From Patescibacteria group bacterium (GTDB lineage Bacteria; Patescibacteriota; Patescibacteriia; JAGVFQ01): a stretch of DNA of 32,706 nt. The notes below the pieces were generated by a model. It made no database searches. It saw only the letters and a list, made by a program, of their open reading frames with translations, and had not been told where the DNA came from. The stretch lies in contig JAGVFQ010000023.1 in assembly GCA_020057505.1 (NCBI GenBank), positions 1-32,706 on the forward strand. Reading direction: 5' to 3'. Positions 7,253 through 15,197 of this stretch are shown here, piece by piece; positions within the stretch are counted from its first letter, which is position 1, and each line of letters starts with the position of its first letter. The translations under genes and the position numbers were made by a program.

Positions 7253-8725
7253 TTATTTTTTGGTATAAAGATAAAAATAAGCATTATAATCGTCATATTC
7301 TATTTTTTCTTCATTATAGTTTTCTTTCAGCCAATCAGCTAAAAATTTCTGGCCTACTTTTTCCGGGCCAGCTTCGGCCGGCGCATATAAGATATATTTC
7401 ACTTGTTTTTGGGCTAGGTCATTTTTTATCTCCTCTTTTGCTTGCTCAGACAAATATTCTCCATATATTATATTATATCTAGTAGGATTTACTTTATTGG
7501 CAAAGCTATAATAATAAACCGAATATGGATAGATAAAAATTTCTTTATCTGGAATATTATTCAAAACTTTTAATACTGATTCTCTAAGCGACCGAGCTGC
7601 TGATTGATAAAAGTATACTTGGCCAATATTTGTATCTAGCGGCTGCCAAAGTTTATAATTTATATATTGGTTAACTGGGAAAGGATAATAAACATAGAGC
7701 GGACAAATCAAAAAAACTGCTAAAAATATTTTATAATTTTTGCCAGCTTCGATATTTAATTTGCTAATCGCATAAAATAATAAAGACAAAGTAAAGCAAG
7801 GATAAATATAAGCTAAATGATTCTGATCAAGCCTATATAGTGAAGATAAGATCATGATTAAACTAAAAGAAAAATAAAACACTATCTGCTCCGAAAACAA
7901 TTTTTTATAGTACAGGATAAAAAATAGAATAAGATAACTTACAAAAACGGCGAAAAGCAATACATTATTTAAGAGAGAAATATAGCCTATTTGAGGATAA
8001 TAATAAGCATTGCTAATTATTAAATCTTCCCAAATCGCTCTCGGTCCGGCAATCAGCAAAAACGGCAACATCAGTAAGGTAAATGACCCAAAAAAGCTCA
8101 AAGAAAAAATCAGACATTTTTTTATTGATATTATCCAAGTATATTTTTTTTGATTGTACCATAGCAAAAATATAGCTATAGCTGCGGCAGCAATTATAGG
8201 CTGGACATGCAGAAAGAAAGCTCCCAGCCCCAAGCTCAGACCGCTTAATACTAGATGATGATCTTTTTCTTGTTTGAGATAATGATTAATTTGCCAGCCA
8301 GCAACTAAAATAAACAACAAGGCCAGCCAATGGAAGGATATGATCAGCTGATTTGGATAAAGCAAAACGATGAATATAATAACCTGTAGAGCTGACCACA
8401 AGCGACTAAGAATTACTCGGCTAGTCAAATAAATAAAAACGCAAATTAGCCAGGCAATCAAAATAATAAGTAAACGGACTATCAAGTAATATTGGCCAAA
8501 AACAGACCAAGCTACTAATAATAAATAGTAGATCCCGGGCGTTATCAAGCTGAAAAAATCGCGATAGATTATCTGCCCAGCCATGATTCTTTGCGTATCA
8601 GCCAGTATCAGCCCTTCATCCCCCATATCTCCAGATCGAAATAAAGATATATATATTAGAAACAATAAAACAGCCAGAAAAAAAACGATAATATACCTAT
8701 TATTTTTTAATTTCGAGGTGAGCAT
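7253..8725 (-). CDS. GT-C-like glycosyltransferase, membrane
   Basis: This 490-residue polytopic protein has a first helix (about 11-29) followed by RSGDMGDEGLILADTQRIMAG (Asp33, Asp36, Glu37), then YRDFFSLITPGIYYLL. The acidic first loop is typical of PMT/ArnT-type GT-C enzymes. About ten further helices are followed by a soluble tail of about 110 residues with KYILYAP. Its start overlaps the end of the upstream methyltransferase gene by 19 bases, so translation is probably coupled. The donor is presumably a polyprenyl-phosphate sugar made by one of the GT2 neighbours; the acceptor is unknown. Confidence 0.7.
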   Translation of the reverse strand: MLTSKLKNNRYIIVFFLAVLLFLIYISLFRSGDMGDEGLILADTQRIMAGQIIYRDFFSLITPGIYYLLLVAWSVFGQYYLIVRLLIILIAWLICVFIYLTSRVILSRLWSALQVIIFIVLLYPNQLIISFHWLALLFILVAGWQINHYLKQEKDHHLVLSGLSLGLGAFFLHVQPIIAAAAIAIFLLWYNQKKYTWIISIKKCLIFSLSFFGSFTLLMLPFLLIAGPRAIWEDLIISNAYYYPQIGYISLLNNVLLFAVFVSYLILFFILYYKKLFSEQIVFYFSFSLIMILSSLYRLDQNHLAYIYPCFTLSLLFYAISKLNIEAGKNYKIFLAVFLICPLYVYYPFPVNQYINYKLWQPLDTNIGQVYFYQSAARSLRESVLKVLNNIPDKEIFIYPYSVYYYSFANKVNPTRYNIIYGEYLSEQAKEEIKNDLAQKQVKYILYAPAEAGPEKVGQKFLADWLKENYNEEKIEYDDYNAYFYLYTKK

Positions 8726-9312
8726 ACAAAGACAATATGTTTATATATTCTCCGCGGAGATAGAAAGGTATACACTTTTTCGATTTTTAAGGATTGGCTA
8801 ATCAATTTGGTAAGAACATTTTCTTGTCTAATAAATTTCCCCTGATCCATACTATAGAGAAATCTGGCTAGGAAATTTTTATCATTAGGTGATAAATCAG
8901 CAATAATAATTTTATTTTTAGTTAGTTGGCCCATTCGATCGAGCAACTGCTTGATCTCATCGTCTGGCAAATGATGTAAAAAATTTATAACTATGCTTTG
9001 ATCGAAACTCTTAGCACCAAATTTGATTTCTTTAAAATCTTGACAAATATAATTATTAGCAGGATATTTTTTATTATTATATTGGATATAATTTTTATTA
9101 ATGTCAACACCGGTATAATAACCCTTAATATAAGGAGCAACCATAGATACTCCACAAGCAACATCTAATATATTTTCGTCTGGTTTAATGTCAAATAACT
9201 CCTTAATGAGACTATTGTAATTACCAACCCAAAACTTTTGATTAGCTAAATATACATAAGGGGACTGGAATAATAGACTGACAATATTATTTTTTTTCCA
9301 ATAAGCAAACAT
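8707..9312 (-). CDS. SAM-dependent methyltransferase (class I)
   Basis: This 201-residue protein carries motif I as ILDVACGVSMVAPYI (DVACG 50-54), motif II-like YTGVDINKNYI, and SFDQSIVINFLHHLPDDEI as the post-I/IV region. It is a Methyltransf_11/25-type enzyme. In such loci these usually methylate sugars or lipid-linked glycans; the substrate cannot be told. Motif I has CGVS instead of CGxG, losing one of the usual glycines. It overlaps the upstream methyltransferase gene by 26 bases and the downstream GT-C gene by 19 bases. Confidence 0.8.
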   Translation of the reverse strand: MFAYWKKNNIVSLLFQSPYVYLANQKFWVGNYNSLIKELFDIKPDENILDVACGVSMVAPYIKGYYTGVDINKNYIQYNNKKYPANNYICQDFKEIKFGAKSFDQSIVINFLHHLPDDEIKQLLDRMGQLTKNKIIIADLSPNDKNFLARFLYSMDQGKFIRQENVLTKLISQSLKIEKVYTFLSPRRIYKHIVFVCSPRN

Positions 9313-9958
9313 AACGCAAAGGCATTAAAAAATTAGGTATAGGTACGATTTTTTTTATAAATAAATATTTTTTAGTCAATTGTTTTAATAAATTCAAATC
9401 AAAATTATGCAAATGCCAATCTTGTATAATAGGAATATCTTTAAAGAAGATATTAAATAATTTTATTTTTATCAACAATTTTTTTATCCTATTAATATGT
9501 TTCTCGTTAGGAATGGTGATAATTATTTTAGCTCCCTTTTTAGCCACTCGTTCAATTTCTTTAATTAATTGTTGAGGATTTAAGGTATGTTCTATTACTT
9601 CGCTGCACAGGACAAAATCAAAAGTATTATCCTGATAAGGTATATTCAAGGCGTCGCCAACTATTATTTCTTTAATATTATTTTTTCTTTCTAGTTTATT
9701 TTTAGCCCGCTCAACAGCGGCCGTTGAAATATCCAACATATAAAGGCAACCGCTGTTAATTTGGTTTTCAATATAACCCTCCCCGCAGCCAATTGATAAA
9801 ATTTTGTCATCAAATTTGACAGATATTAATCTAAGGATAGTTTTGACTCTCAGACTCTCTGTCCATCTAACTATTAAATTGGGATGCAAATAAAGTCTTT
9901 CATTATTATATTTAATGAACATTTTTTCATTCCATTTTTCAAATTCTTTTTGATCCAT
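9287..9958 (-). CDS. SAM-dependent methyltransferase (class I)
   Basis: This 223-residue Methyltransf_11-like protein has motif I ILSIGCGEGYIENQI (56-70), motif II MLDISTAAVERAKNKL, motif III VGDALNIPYQDNTFDFVLC and motif IV SEVIEHTLNPQQLIKEI. All canonical SAM-binding positions are intact, unlike the next gene. It overlaps its upstream GT2 gene by 20 bases and its downstream methyltransferase gene by 26 bases. The chain of overlaps implies one polycistronic message. The role is probably glycan or lipid-intermediate methylation, inferred from context only. Confidence 0.83.
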   Translation of the reverse strand: MDQKEFEKWNEKMFIKYNNERLYLHPNLIVRWTESLRVKTILRLISVKFDDKILSIGCGEGYIENQINSGCLYMLDISTAAVERAKNKLERKNNIKEIIVGDALNIPYQDNTFDFVLCSEVIEHTLNPQQLIKEIERVAKKGAKIIITIPNEKHINRIKKLLIKIKLFNIFFKDIPIIQDWHLHNFDLNLLKQLTKKYLFIKKIVPIPNFLMPLRYVCLLEKK

Positions 9959-10673
9959 TTTTTTTAAAATTAATTAAATTATTAATAAATTGATAAATAG
10001 ATTTGATTAAATCTACTTTACTTTTGCGATTGATATTTCTAGTCTCCATCCAAGTAATCGGTATTTCTTTTATTTTATAACCCTTTCTTTCAGCGAGTAC
10101 TAAGAGCTCGGTATCGAAAAACCATTCCCTATCTTTAGTTTGGGGCACAATATTTTTAATAATAGCTTGATTTATGCCTTTAAAACCGCACTGCAAATCA
10201 GATAGATTAGTGGATAATATAATTCTAGCCATAAAAATATAGCCGCGAGAGACTACTTCCCTCAACAAACTGCGAGCAATCTTTGATTGAGGCAGAAATC
10301 TAGATCCGGTTACTAAATCGTATTTTCCCTCGGCTAAATATTTAATTAAATCCGGCAGTGCTGATAGCTCAGTAGCTAAATCCATATCCATATAAACATA
10401 GTAATCGCCGAGATTGTCAAGGAAGGCTCGCCTCAAAGCTTCGCCGCGGCCTTTTTGGGAAATAAAAAAATATTTTATCCTTTCCTGCTTAGCCAATTCT
10501 TGGCCGATTTGGGCAGTCTGATCTTGGCTGTTATTATCCGCAATGATTATTTGCCAATTATAAGAGGATAAATTATTGGCCAAAAATTCTTTAAGAATAG
10601 TAATGTTTTTTTCCAAAACTAATTCTTCGTTATAAACCGGCAGAATAATATTTATTAGAAAAGAATTGGTCAT
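9939..10673 (-). CDS. GT2 glycosyltransferase, ALG5-like polyprenyl-P-hexose synthase
   Basis: This 244-residue enzyme starts with LINIILPVYNEELVLEKNI. It has ADNNSQDQTAQIG (Asp46), KGRGEALRRAF, the metal site YMDMDLATELSALPDLI (96-98), VTGSRFLPQS and SDLQCGFKGI. The DLAT-x-x-xx-LP and LQCGFKG features fit dolichyl-phosphate glucosyltransferase (ALG5)-type enzymes better than the DPM1 type. The locus may therefore make two different polyprenyl-phosphate sugars. No membrane helices are evident. It sits 23 bases after the STT3-like gene. Confidence 0.8.
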   Translation of the reverse strand: MTNSFLINIILPVYNEELVLEKNITILKEFLANNLSSYNWQIIIADNNSQDQTAQIGQELAKQERIKYFFISQKGRGEALRRAFLDNLGDYYVYMDMDLATELSALPDLIKYLAEGKYDLVTGSRFLPQSKIARSLLREVVSRGYIFMARIILSTNLSDLQCGFKGINQAIIKNIVPQTKDREWFFDTELLVLAERKGYKIKEIPITWMETRNINRKSKVDLIKSIYQFINNLINFKKNGSKRI

Positions 10674-10696
10674 ATTTTTGCTTTAGAAAAATTTGT

Positions 10697-12355
10697 CTAC
10701 AACACTTGATAAATCTTCACTTCATCATCGGAATATAATATTTTAAATCCGAAGCTCTTGGCAAAGCTATCTTCCACTTTGGTCCGTTCCGTGGCCCAGA
10801 GGACATAAGACGCTTTAAAATCACTTTTAACCTTTTGATTTAAATTTTCTTTGTCCTTGCCCACTACAATATTATACCACTCCCAATATAATTCCTTATT
10901 ATAATCGTACATAAAGGTCGGATCAAGGCCAACGATATAAAAATTGTGAGTATTATAGTAAAACAAAAGCGGAAATTCGTCCCAGTTGTTGTGAAAAATA
11001 ATCGAATCTTTGGGCGTATTGCTTGCGAGCCACTGGCCGGCTTTTTCCATTTTGCCCCAAGCAAAACCGCCGGTGAGATCTTTTCTCGCGGAAATAATAT
11101 CTCGCTCCGAAATAAAAACTATAGCTATTACCATGTAGAGAACCAAGACAAACGACAAAAACTTTTTTATTCGCGATAATTTTTTAAACCACGACCAATA
11201 TTCGTAAAAATCGACATAATGGAAAAAATTATTCAGAGCAAAAGCGGAAAAGATCACGACAAAGGGAACAAAATATTCCACATTGCGCCGCGATTTCAAA
11301 GTAAAAATAAAAAAGAAAAGGCTGATAAAAAATAGCGTCCAAGAATAAATATTTTGTTTTTTATAGCCGACAATGAACATGGTCAAGGCCAAAAGAAGCA
11401 AGATAAAAATTAGGTTCGCGCCGGAGACAAAATCAAATAATTTGTAAGGATACCATTCAGCGCCTACGCTGATTGTATTTTGAGCATTAATCAAGCCGAT
11501 TTTGATTGTTTGCTCCCAATAAAAAAATAAATTCTTCGGAAAATAAGGGTTAACAATCAAACTGGCAAGCAAACCGCTAATATTGGCAACTAATAATTTT
11601 AAATTTATTCCAGAAAAAAATCGCGCTAAAAATAAAACAATAAATTCTCTAAAACCAATAGCGGCGGGTATTCTTTCTTCCGATTTAATCAAAATAATTT
11701 CTTGCCCATCGATAATATTATTTTCAATAACTAAATCCAAACTTCTTTGGTTCAATTCATGCCAGAGATCATTGATGGTGTTAACGACCAGAAAAATAAC
11801 TGTGAAAGCCAGCATGAGCGGCCAGCCGCCATAAAGCCAGACATAAAAAATTGATATAAAAAATAATGGCCAAATCTTCCGCCGGAAAAGAAAGGACAAG
11901 GCGATAATCAAAAAAATACTCGACCAAACCGGCGCCTTGGCAAGATTAATCCTAAAAATAAAAGGATTAATTAAGAGAAGCGAAAGGCAATAAAAAATAC
12001 TGCCTTTGATTTTGAAACTTTTTAAGAACCAATGAACTACTGTAATTAGCAAAGCAGCAAACAATACAGAGGCCAATTTAGTGCCAAACAAGGGATCGCC
12101 AAAAATGACAAAAGGGATCAGGAAGACATGATAAAGCAAATGGTGATCGATATACAAATTTTTAAGAGTAGTGAACTGAAGCCAGGGAAAATTCTGGATA
12201 ATGCCTTGATCTTTCATTAATAGCGCCATCTTGGCATGATAAAAAGAATCGGGATCGGCGAAGGTCTGGGAATTCTGCAGCCAGAAAAAAAAGAAAAAAG
12301 CAATCAAAAAAAGCAAAATATAATTTAATTTGTATTTAAAGAAAAAATTATTCAT
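10697..12355 (-). CDS. STT3/GT-C-like membrane glycosyltransferase
   Basis: Read from the ATG at 12355 this is 552 residues. The first helix (about 11-28) is followed by TFADPDSFYHAKMALLMKDQG (Asp34, Asp36) and, after a gap, YIDHHLLYH (Asp70-His72). A DPDxxYH loop followed by a DHH element is the arrangement seen in STT3/AglB oligosaccharyltransferases. About a dozen helices follow, then a soluble tail with NNWDEFPLLFYYN (456-468) and a final EVKIYQVL. The tail lacks a clear WWDYG motif, so this may instead be a PMT-type enzyme. An in-frame TTG at 12373 would add 6 residues but lies at the edge of a repeat, so ATG was preferred. Confidence 0.65.
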   Translation of the reverse strand: MNNFFFKYKLNYILLFLIAFFFFFWLQNSQTFADPDSFYHAKMALLMKDQGIIQNFPWLQFTTLKNLYIDHHLLYHVFLIPFVIFGDPLFGTKLASVLFAALLITVVHWFLKSFKIKGSIFYCLSLLLINPFIFRINLAKAPVWSSIFLIIALSFLFRRKIWPLFFISIFYVWLYGGWPLMLAFTVIFLVVNTINDLWHELNQRSLDLVIENNIIDGQEIILIKSEERIPAAIGFREFIVLFLARFFSGINLKLLVANISGLLASLIVNPYFPKNLFFYWEQTIKIGLINAQNTISVGAEWYPYKLFDFVSGANLIFILLLLALTMFIVGYKKQNIYSWTLFFISLFFFIFTLKSRRNVEYFVPFVVIFSAFALNNFFHYVDFYEYWSWFKKLSRIKKFLSFVLVLYMVIAIVFISERDIISARKDLTGGFAWGKMEKAGQWLASNTPKDSIIFHNNWDEFPLLFYYNTHNFYIVGLDPTFMYDYNKELYWEWYNIVVGKDKENLNQKVKSDFKASYVLWATERTKVEDSFAKSFGFKILYSDDEVKIYQVL

Positions 12356-12375
12356 GTGGTCTTTAAAAATCAAAT

Positions 12376-12487
12376 ATCCCCCTTAATCCCCCCCCTTCAA
12401 CAAAGCTCAGGACAAGTTTGCTAAGGGGGAATTCCGGATTAACGCACTTTTTTTAGTTCCCTCTTAGTAAAGGGGGCGAGGGGGGAT
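12376..12487. repeat. C-run/G-run palindromic repeat, intergenic
   Basis: It begins ATCCCCCTTAATCCCCCCCC, contains GCTAAGGGGGAATTCCGGATTAACG and TTCCCTCTTAGTAAAGGGGG, and closes GAGGGGGGAT. The ends (12376-12382 and 12481-12487) are complementary, and inner C-runs and G-runs can pair in several ways. It separates manC from the rest of the glycan genes. It is the longest copy of the family seen also at 3091-3165 and 13757-13785. Confidence 0.8.
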
Positions 12488-12557
12488 GTTCACTACTTAT
12501 TCTGACTAAATATTAGTATTTTTTATTTCAGCCAAGCATGGATGTTAAAATAAAAAA

Positions 12558-13619
12558 CTACAGATATTTTTGATTTTCTTCCTCTTCTTTCATTTTGGCG
12601 ATTAATTTTTTGACGTTTTGCGATTGATCAATAGGGCAAATAAAAAGAACGTCATCGGTGTCTACCACGACCAAATCTTTGACTCCCACAGTCGCTATTA
12701 GTCGGCTCGAACCGAAAATCAAAGAATTGTTGGAATCAACCCCGATATGCTTGCCCTTAACAACATTGGAATCTTTTTCTTTTTGCAGAGCATTGCGAAG
12801 ATGGAACCAGCTGCCTACGTCGCTCCAGCCGATATCCGCGGGAATCACCACAATATTTTTTTCCTTTTCCATTACGCCATAGTCTATGGAAATATCTTTC
12901 ATTTTAGCATATTCTTCTCTGGTAATTTTTTCTTCTTCCGCCGAGCCAATAGCCAGCATTATTTTCTCCAAAGCCTTATAATTGCCGGGCAAATATTTTT
13001 TGATCCGTTCCAAAATAGTCGAGACGCGCCAAATAAAAATACCGGTATTCCAGAGATATTCCCAGGAAGTGAGAAATTGTTTCGCGGTTTCAAAATCCGG
13101 CTTTTCAATGAACTTTTCAACCTGGAAAAAATTATTTCCCAAATTTTTACCCATTTTGATATAACCGTAGCCTGTCTCGGGATAAGACGGATTAGCGCCA
13201 ATCGTACCCAGCCAATCTTTTTTGAATTTCTTTTCGGCAAGCTTCAAGATTTCAATTAACTTGGGAGAATTTTTAATAAAATGATCCGCTGGCACTACTA
13301 CCATGAGCTCATTCATGAACCCCCGCTTTTTCAAATAAACAGCGCCAAGACCGATCGCTGCGGCAGTATTGCAGCTGGCAGGCTCAATAATAATATTTTT
13401 GCGTGGCAATTGAGGCAATTGCTTTTGCACTTCTTCGCGATAGCCTTGATTGGTAACAATATACAAATCCCTCAAGGCAAAATACGGCCTCAGACGGTTG
13501 AAAGCCTCTTGGAGCAGCGACTTTTTGGATAAAAATTTTTGAAATTGCTTCGGGCTTTCTTCGCGGCTGATCGGCCAAAGCCTGGTGCCCTTACCGCCGG
13601 CGAGAATAAGTATTTTCAT
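12558..13619 (-). CDS. manC: Mannose-1-phosphate guanylyltransferase
   Basis: This 353-residue nucleotidyltransferase makes GDP-mannose from GTP and mannose-1-phosphate. It has the pyrophosphorylase signature AGGKGTRLWPISREESPKQF (7-26), IIEPASCNTAAAIGLGA, VVPADHFI, TGYGYIKMG, VEKFIEKPD, WNTGIFIWR and IPADIGWSDVGSWFHL. All are standard for the ManC/RfbM short form without the C-terminal isomerase domain. It heads the minus-strand glycan block and could supply the DPM1-like enzyme. A 200-base spacer holding a large hairpin repeat separates it from the next gene, so it may be transcribed partly on its own. It is divergent from yebC. Confidence 0.93.
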   Translation of the reverse strand: MKILILAGGKGTRLWPISREESPKQFQKFLSKKSLLQEAFNRLRPYFALRDLYIVTNQGYREEVQKQLPQLPRKNIIIEPASCNTAAAIGLGAVYLKKRGFMNELMVVVPADHFIKNSPKLIEILKLAEKKFKKDWLGTIGANPSYPETGYGYIKMGKNLGNNFFQVEKFIEKPDFETAKQFLTSWEYLWNTGIFIWRVSTILERIKKYLPGNYKALEKIMLAIGSAEEEKITREEYAKMKDISIDYGVMEKEKNIVVIPADIGWSDVGSWFHLRNALQKEKDSNVVKGKHIGVDSNNSLIFGSSRLIATVGVKDLVVVDTDDVLFICPIDQSQNVKKLIAKMKEEEENQKYL

Positions 13620-13625
13620 AATTCT

Positions 13626-13660
13626 ACGAATTTACAAATTAATTACCAATTCACCAATTT
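13626..13660. repeat. 8-bp degenerate tandem repeat upstream of manC
   Basis: ACGAATTT (13626), ACAAATTA (13634), a 3-base spacer, ACCAATTC (13645), ACCAATTT (13653). Four octamers of the form AC-N-AATT-N sit in the manC leader. Confidence 0.55.
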
Positions 13661-13711
13661 GCAGGTGCTAAATTTAGTTAAAATATATCACAATTAACAC
13701 TAAAAAACAAG

Positions 13712-13740
13712 TTGAATTTTAATCGATTATTTGCTATAAT
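13712..13740 (+). promoter_or_regulatory. Extended -10 sigma-70 promoter for yebC-ruvC
   Basis: TTGAAT (13712-13717), a 17-base spacer, then TATAAT (13735-13740) preceded by TGC, giving a full extended -10. The predicted leader of about 90 bases contains a G/C-run hairpin and a heptamer repeat. Confidence 0.75.
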
Positions 13741-13756
13741 TTAATGGAAAAAACAG

Positions 13757-13785
13757 CCCCCCAGCCCCCTTGCTAAGGGGGAATT
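13757..13785. repeat. Short copy of the C-run/G-run hairpin repeat
   Basis: CCCCCTT (13765-13771), loop GCT, AAGGGGG (13775-13781), then AATT. It lies inside the yebC 5' leader, between promoter and start codon. It matches the GCTAAGGGGGAATTC segment of the 12376-12487 element exactly. Confidence 0.75.
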
Positions 13786-13813
13786 CAAACAATCAGAAAC
13801 CTAATTTCCTAAA

Positions 13814-13834
13814 AAGCTATAAGCTAAAACCTAA
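13814..13834. repeat. 7-bp tandem repeat in yebC leader
   Basis: AAGCTAT, AAGCTAA, AACCTAA in direct succession, ending 3 bases before the yebC ATG. A related heptamer run precedes the penicillin-binding protein gene (16775-16795). Confidence 0.55.
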
Positions 13835-13837
13835 CTT

Positions 13838-14569
13838 ATGTCCGGACACTCAAAGTGGGCCACAACTCACAGGCAAAAAGAAGTTGCCGACGCCAAGCGC
13901 GGAGCTATTTTTACTAAACTCGCTAATGCCATTACAATTGCCGCGAAACAGGGTGGTGGAGATCTCGAAACCAATTTCAAATTAAGAATGGCAATCGACA
14001 AAGCGCGAGATTCCAATATGCCGAAAGACAATATTGAGCGCGCCGTAAAAAAAGGCACGGGTGAACTTGGTGGCGAACAAATCGAGGAAATCGCCTATGA
14101 AGCCTTTGGTCCGGCCGGTACGGCCTTTATCATTGAAACCGTCACGAGTAATCGCAACCGAACTGTTTCCAACTTAAAACATATATTTAATAAATATGGC
14201 GGCAATTTGGGCGGAGCGAATAGCGTCGCCTGGATGTTTGAAAGATCGGGAGTAATCAGAATTATCAATGAAGAATTAAAAGATAAAAATATCGATGAGC
14301 TGGAATTAAAATTAATCGACCTTAACGCCAAGGATGTAAAAAAAGAAACCGAAGGGTTAGTTGTCTATACCGACCCGTTAGATTTACAAAAAATAAAAAA
14401 TGAAATTGAAAAAAATAATATCAATATCGCTAGTGCGGATATTGAATACGTACCAAAAGATAAAATAGAAATAAAAGATAACGTAATAAAAGAAAATTTA
14501 GAAAAAATTCTTGACGAACTCGAATCTGATGAAGATGCCAATAATTATTACTTCAACTTTATAGACTAA
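13838..14569 (+). CDS. yebC: YebC/PmpR/TACO1 family protein
   Basis: This 243-residue protein starts MSGHSKWATTHRQKEVADAKRGAIF, the near-invariant YebC N-terminus. AYEAFGPAGTAFIIETVT and NLGGANSVAWMFERSGVI follow in the core, and the tail is acidic. Family members act as DNA-binding regulators (PmpR) or as ribosome-associated factors that relieve proline-stretch stalling (TACO1 and recent YebC work). It lies 14 bases before ruvC, the common bacterial order. A strong promoter and a hairpin-bearing leader precede it. The C-terminal stretch is unusually acidic (DELESDEDANNYYFNFID). Confidence 0.93.
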   Translation: MSGHSKWATTHRQKEVADAKRGAIFTKLANAITIAAKQGGGDLETNFKLRMAIDKARDSNMPKDNIERAVKKGTGELGGEQIEEIAYEAFGPAGTAFIIETVTSNRNRTVSNLKHIFNKYGGNLGGANSVAWMFERSGVIRIINEELKDKNIDELELKLIDLNAKDVKKETEGLVVYTDPLDLQKIKNEIEKNNINIASADIEYVPKDKIEIKDNVIKENLEKILDELESDEDANNYYFNFID

Positions 14570-14583
14570 GGTCTACAAATTAT

Positions 14584-15087
14584 ATGATAAAATCGCCATC
14601 TCAATTAATCCTCGGCATCGATCCAGGACTCGCCACGACTGGTTATGGATTGGTTTTGAAAGAAAGAAATAAATTGGCGCATATCGCTTTTGGCTGCATC
14701 CTGACGCCAGCCAAGCAAAATTTTATTGAGCGGCTGGAAACAATCCATAATGAGCTCGAAAAAATTATCAAAAAATACCAACCGCAGGCAGTCGCGGTGG
14801 AAGCGTTATTTTTTTGCAAAAATGTGAAAACCGCACTAGATGTCAGTCAAGCTAGGGGCGTAATTCTCCTCACTGCCATTGAAAACAAACTGCCATTATA
14901 TGAATTTACGCCGCTCGAAATAAAACAAGCGGTTACGGGCTACGGCCGGGCGGAAAAAAAACAAATTCAAAAAATGGTGAAAATTATTTTGGATCTGAAG
15001 GAAATACCAGAGCCCGATGATGCGGCTGACGCATTAGCCATTGCGATCTGCGGGGCAAACAGCCAAAAACTTTACAGAAAAATTTAA
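14584..15087 (+). CDS. ruvC: Holliday junction resolvase RuvC
   Basis: This 167-residue endonuclease cuts Holliday junctions made during recombination and works with RuvAB. The RNase-H-like fold is shown by ILGIDPGLATTGYGL (Asp13), AVEALFF (Glu73) and DDAADALAIAICG (Asp146 and Asp149), so the whole catalytic tetrad is present. Also seen are KTALDVSQARGV and FTPLEIKQAVTGYGRAEK, both conserved. It is the usual length. It follows yebC, but ruvA and ruvB do not follow here. A terminator hairpin lies about 47 bases after the stop. Confidence 0.95.
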   Translation: MIKSPSQLILGIDPGLATTGYGLVLKERNKLAHIAFGCILTPAKQNFIERLETIHNELEKIIKKYQPQAVAVEALFFCKNVKTALDVSQARGVILLTAIENKLPLYEFTPLEIKQAVTGYGRAEKKQIQKMVKIILDLKEIPEPDDAADALAIAICGANSQKLYRKI

Positions 15088-15133
15088 AATAACGCAGATT
15101 TCATTTTTAATTTTCCAAAAATGATAGATTAAA

Positions 15134-15165
15134 AGGAGACTGGCGAAAACCAATCTCTCTTTTTA
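15134..15165 (+). terminator. Terminator after ruvC, probably bidirectional
   Basis: GGAGACTGG (15135-15143) pairs with CCAATCTCT (15150-15158) around loop CGAAAA, with one C-A mismatch and one wobble, followed by CTTTTTATT. The A-run at 15131-15134 gives a short T-run for the converging minus-strand gene. Confidence 0.65.
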
Positions 15166-15197
15166 TTGGAAAAAATTTTGCCTGTAAACTGACCAAT

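Noticed and set aside
12747-13259. Plus-strand frame opposite manC (170 codons)
   Set aside because: It is antisense to strongly conserved manC motifs and its protein is low-complexity Phe-rich.
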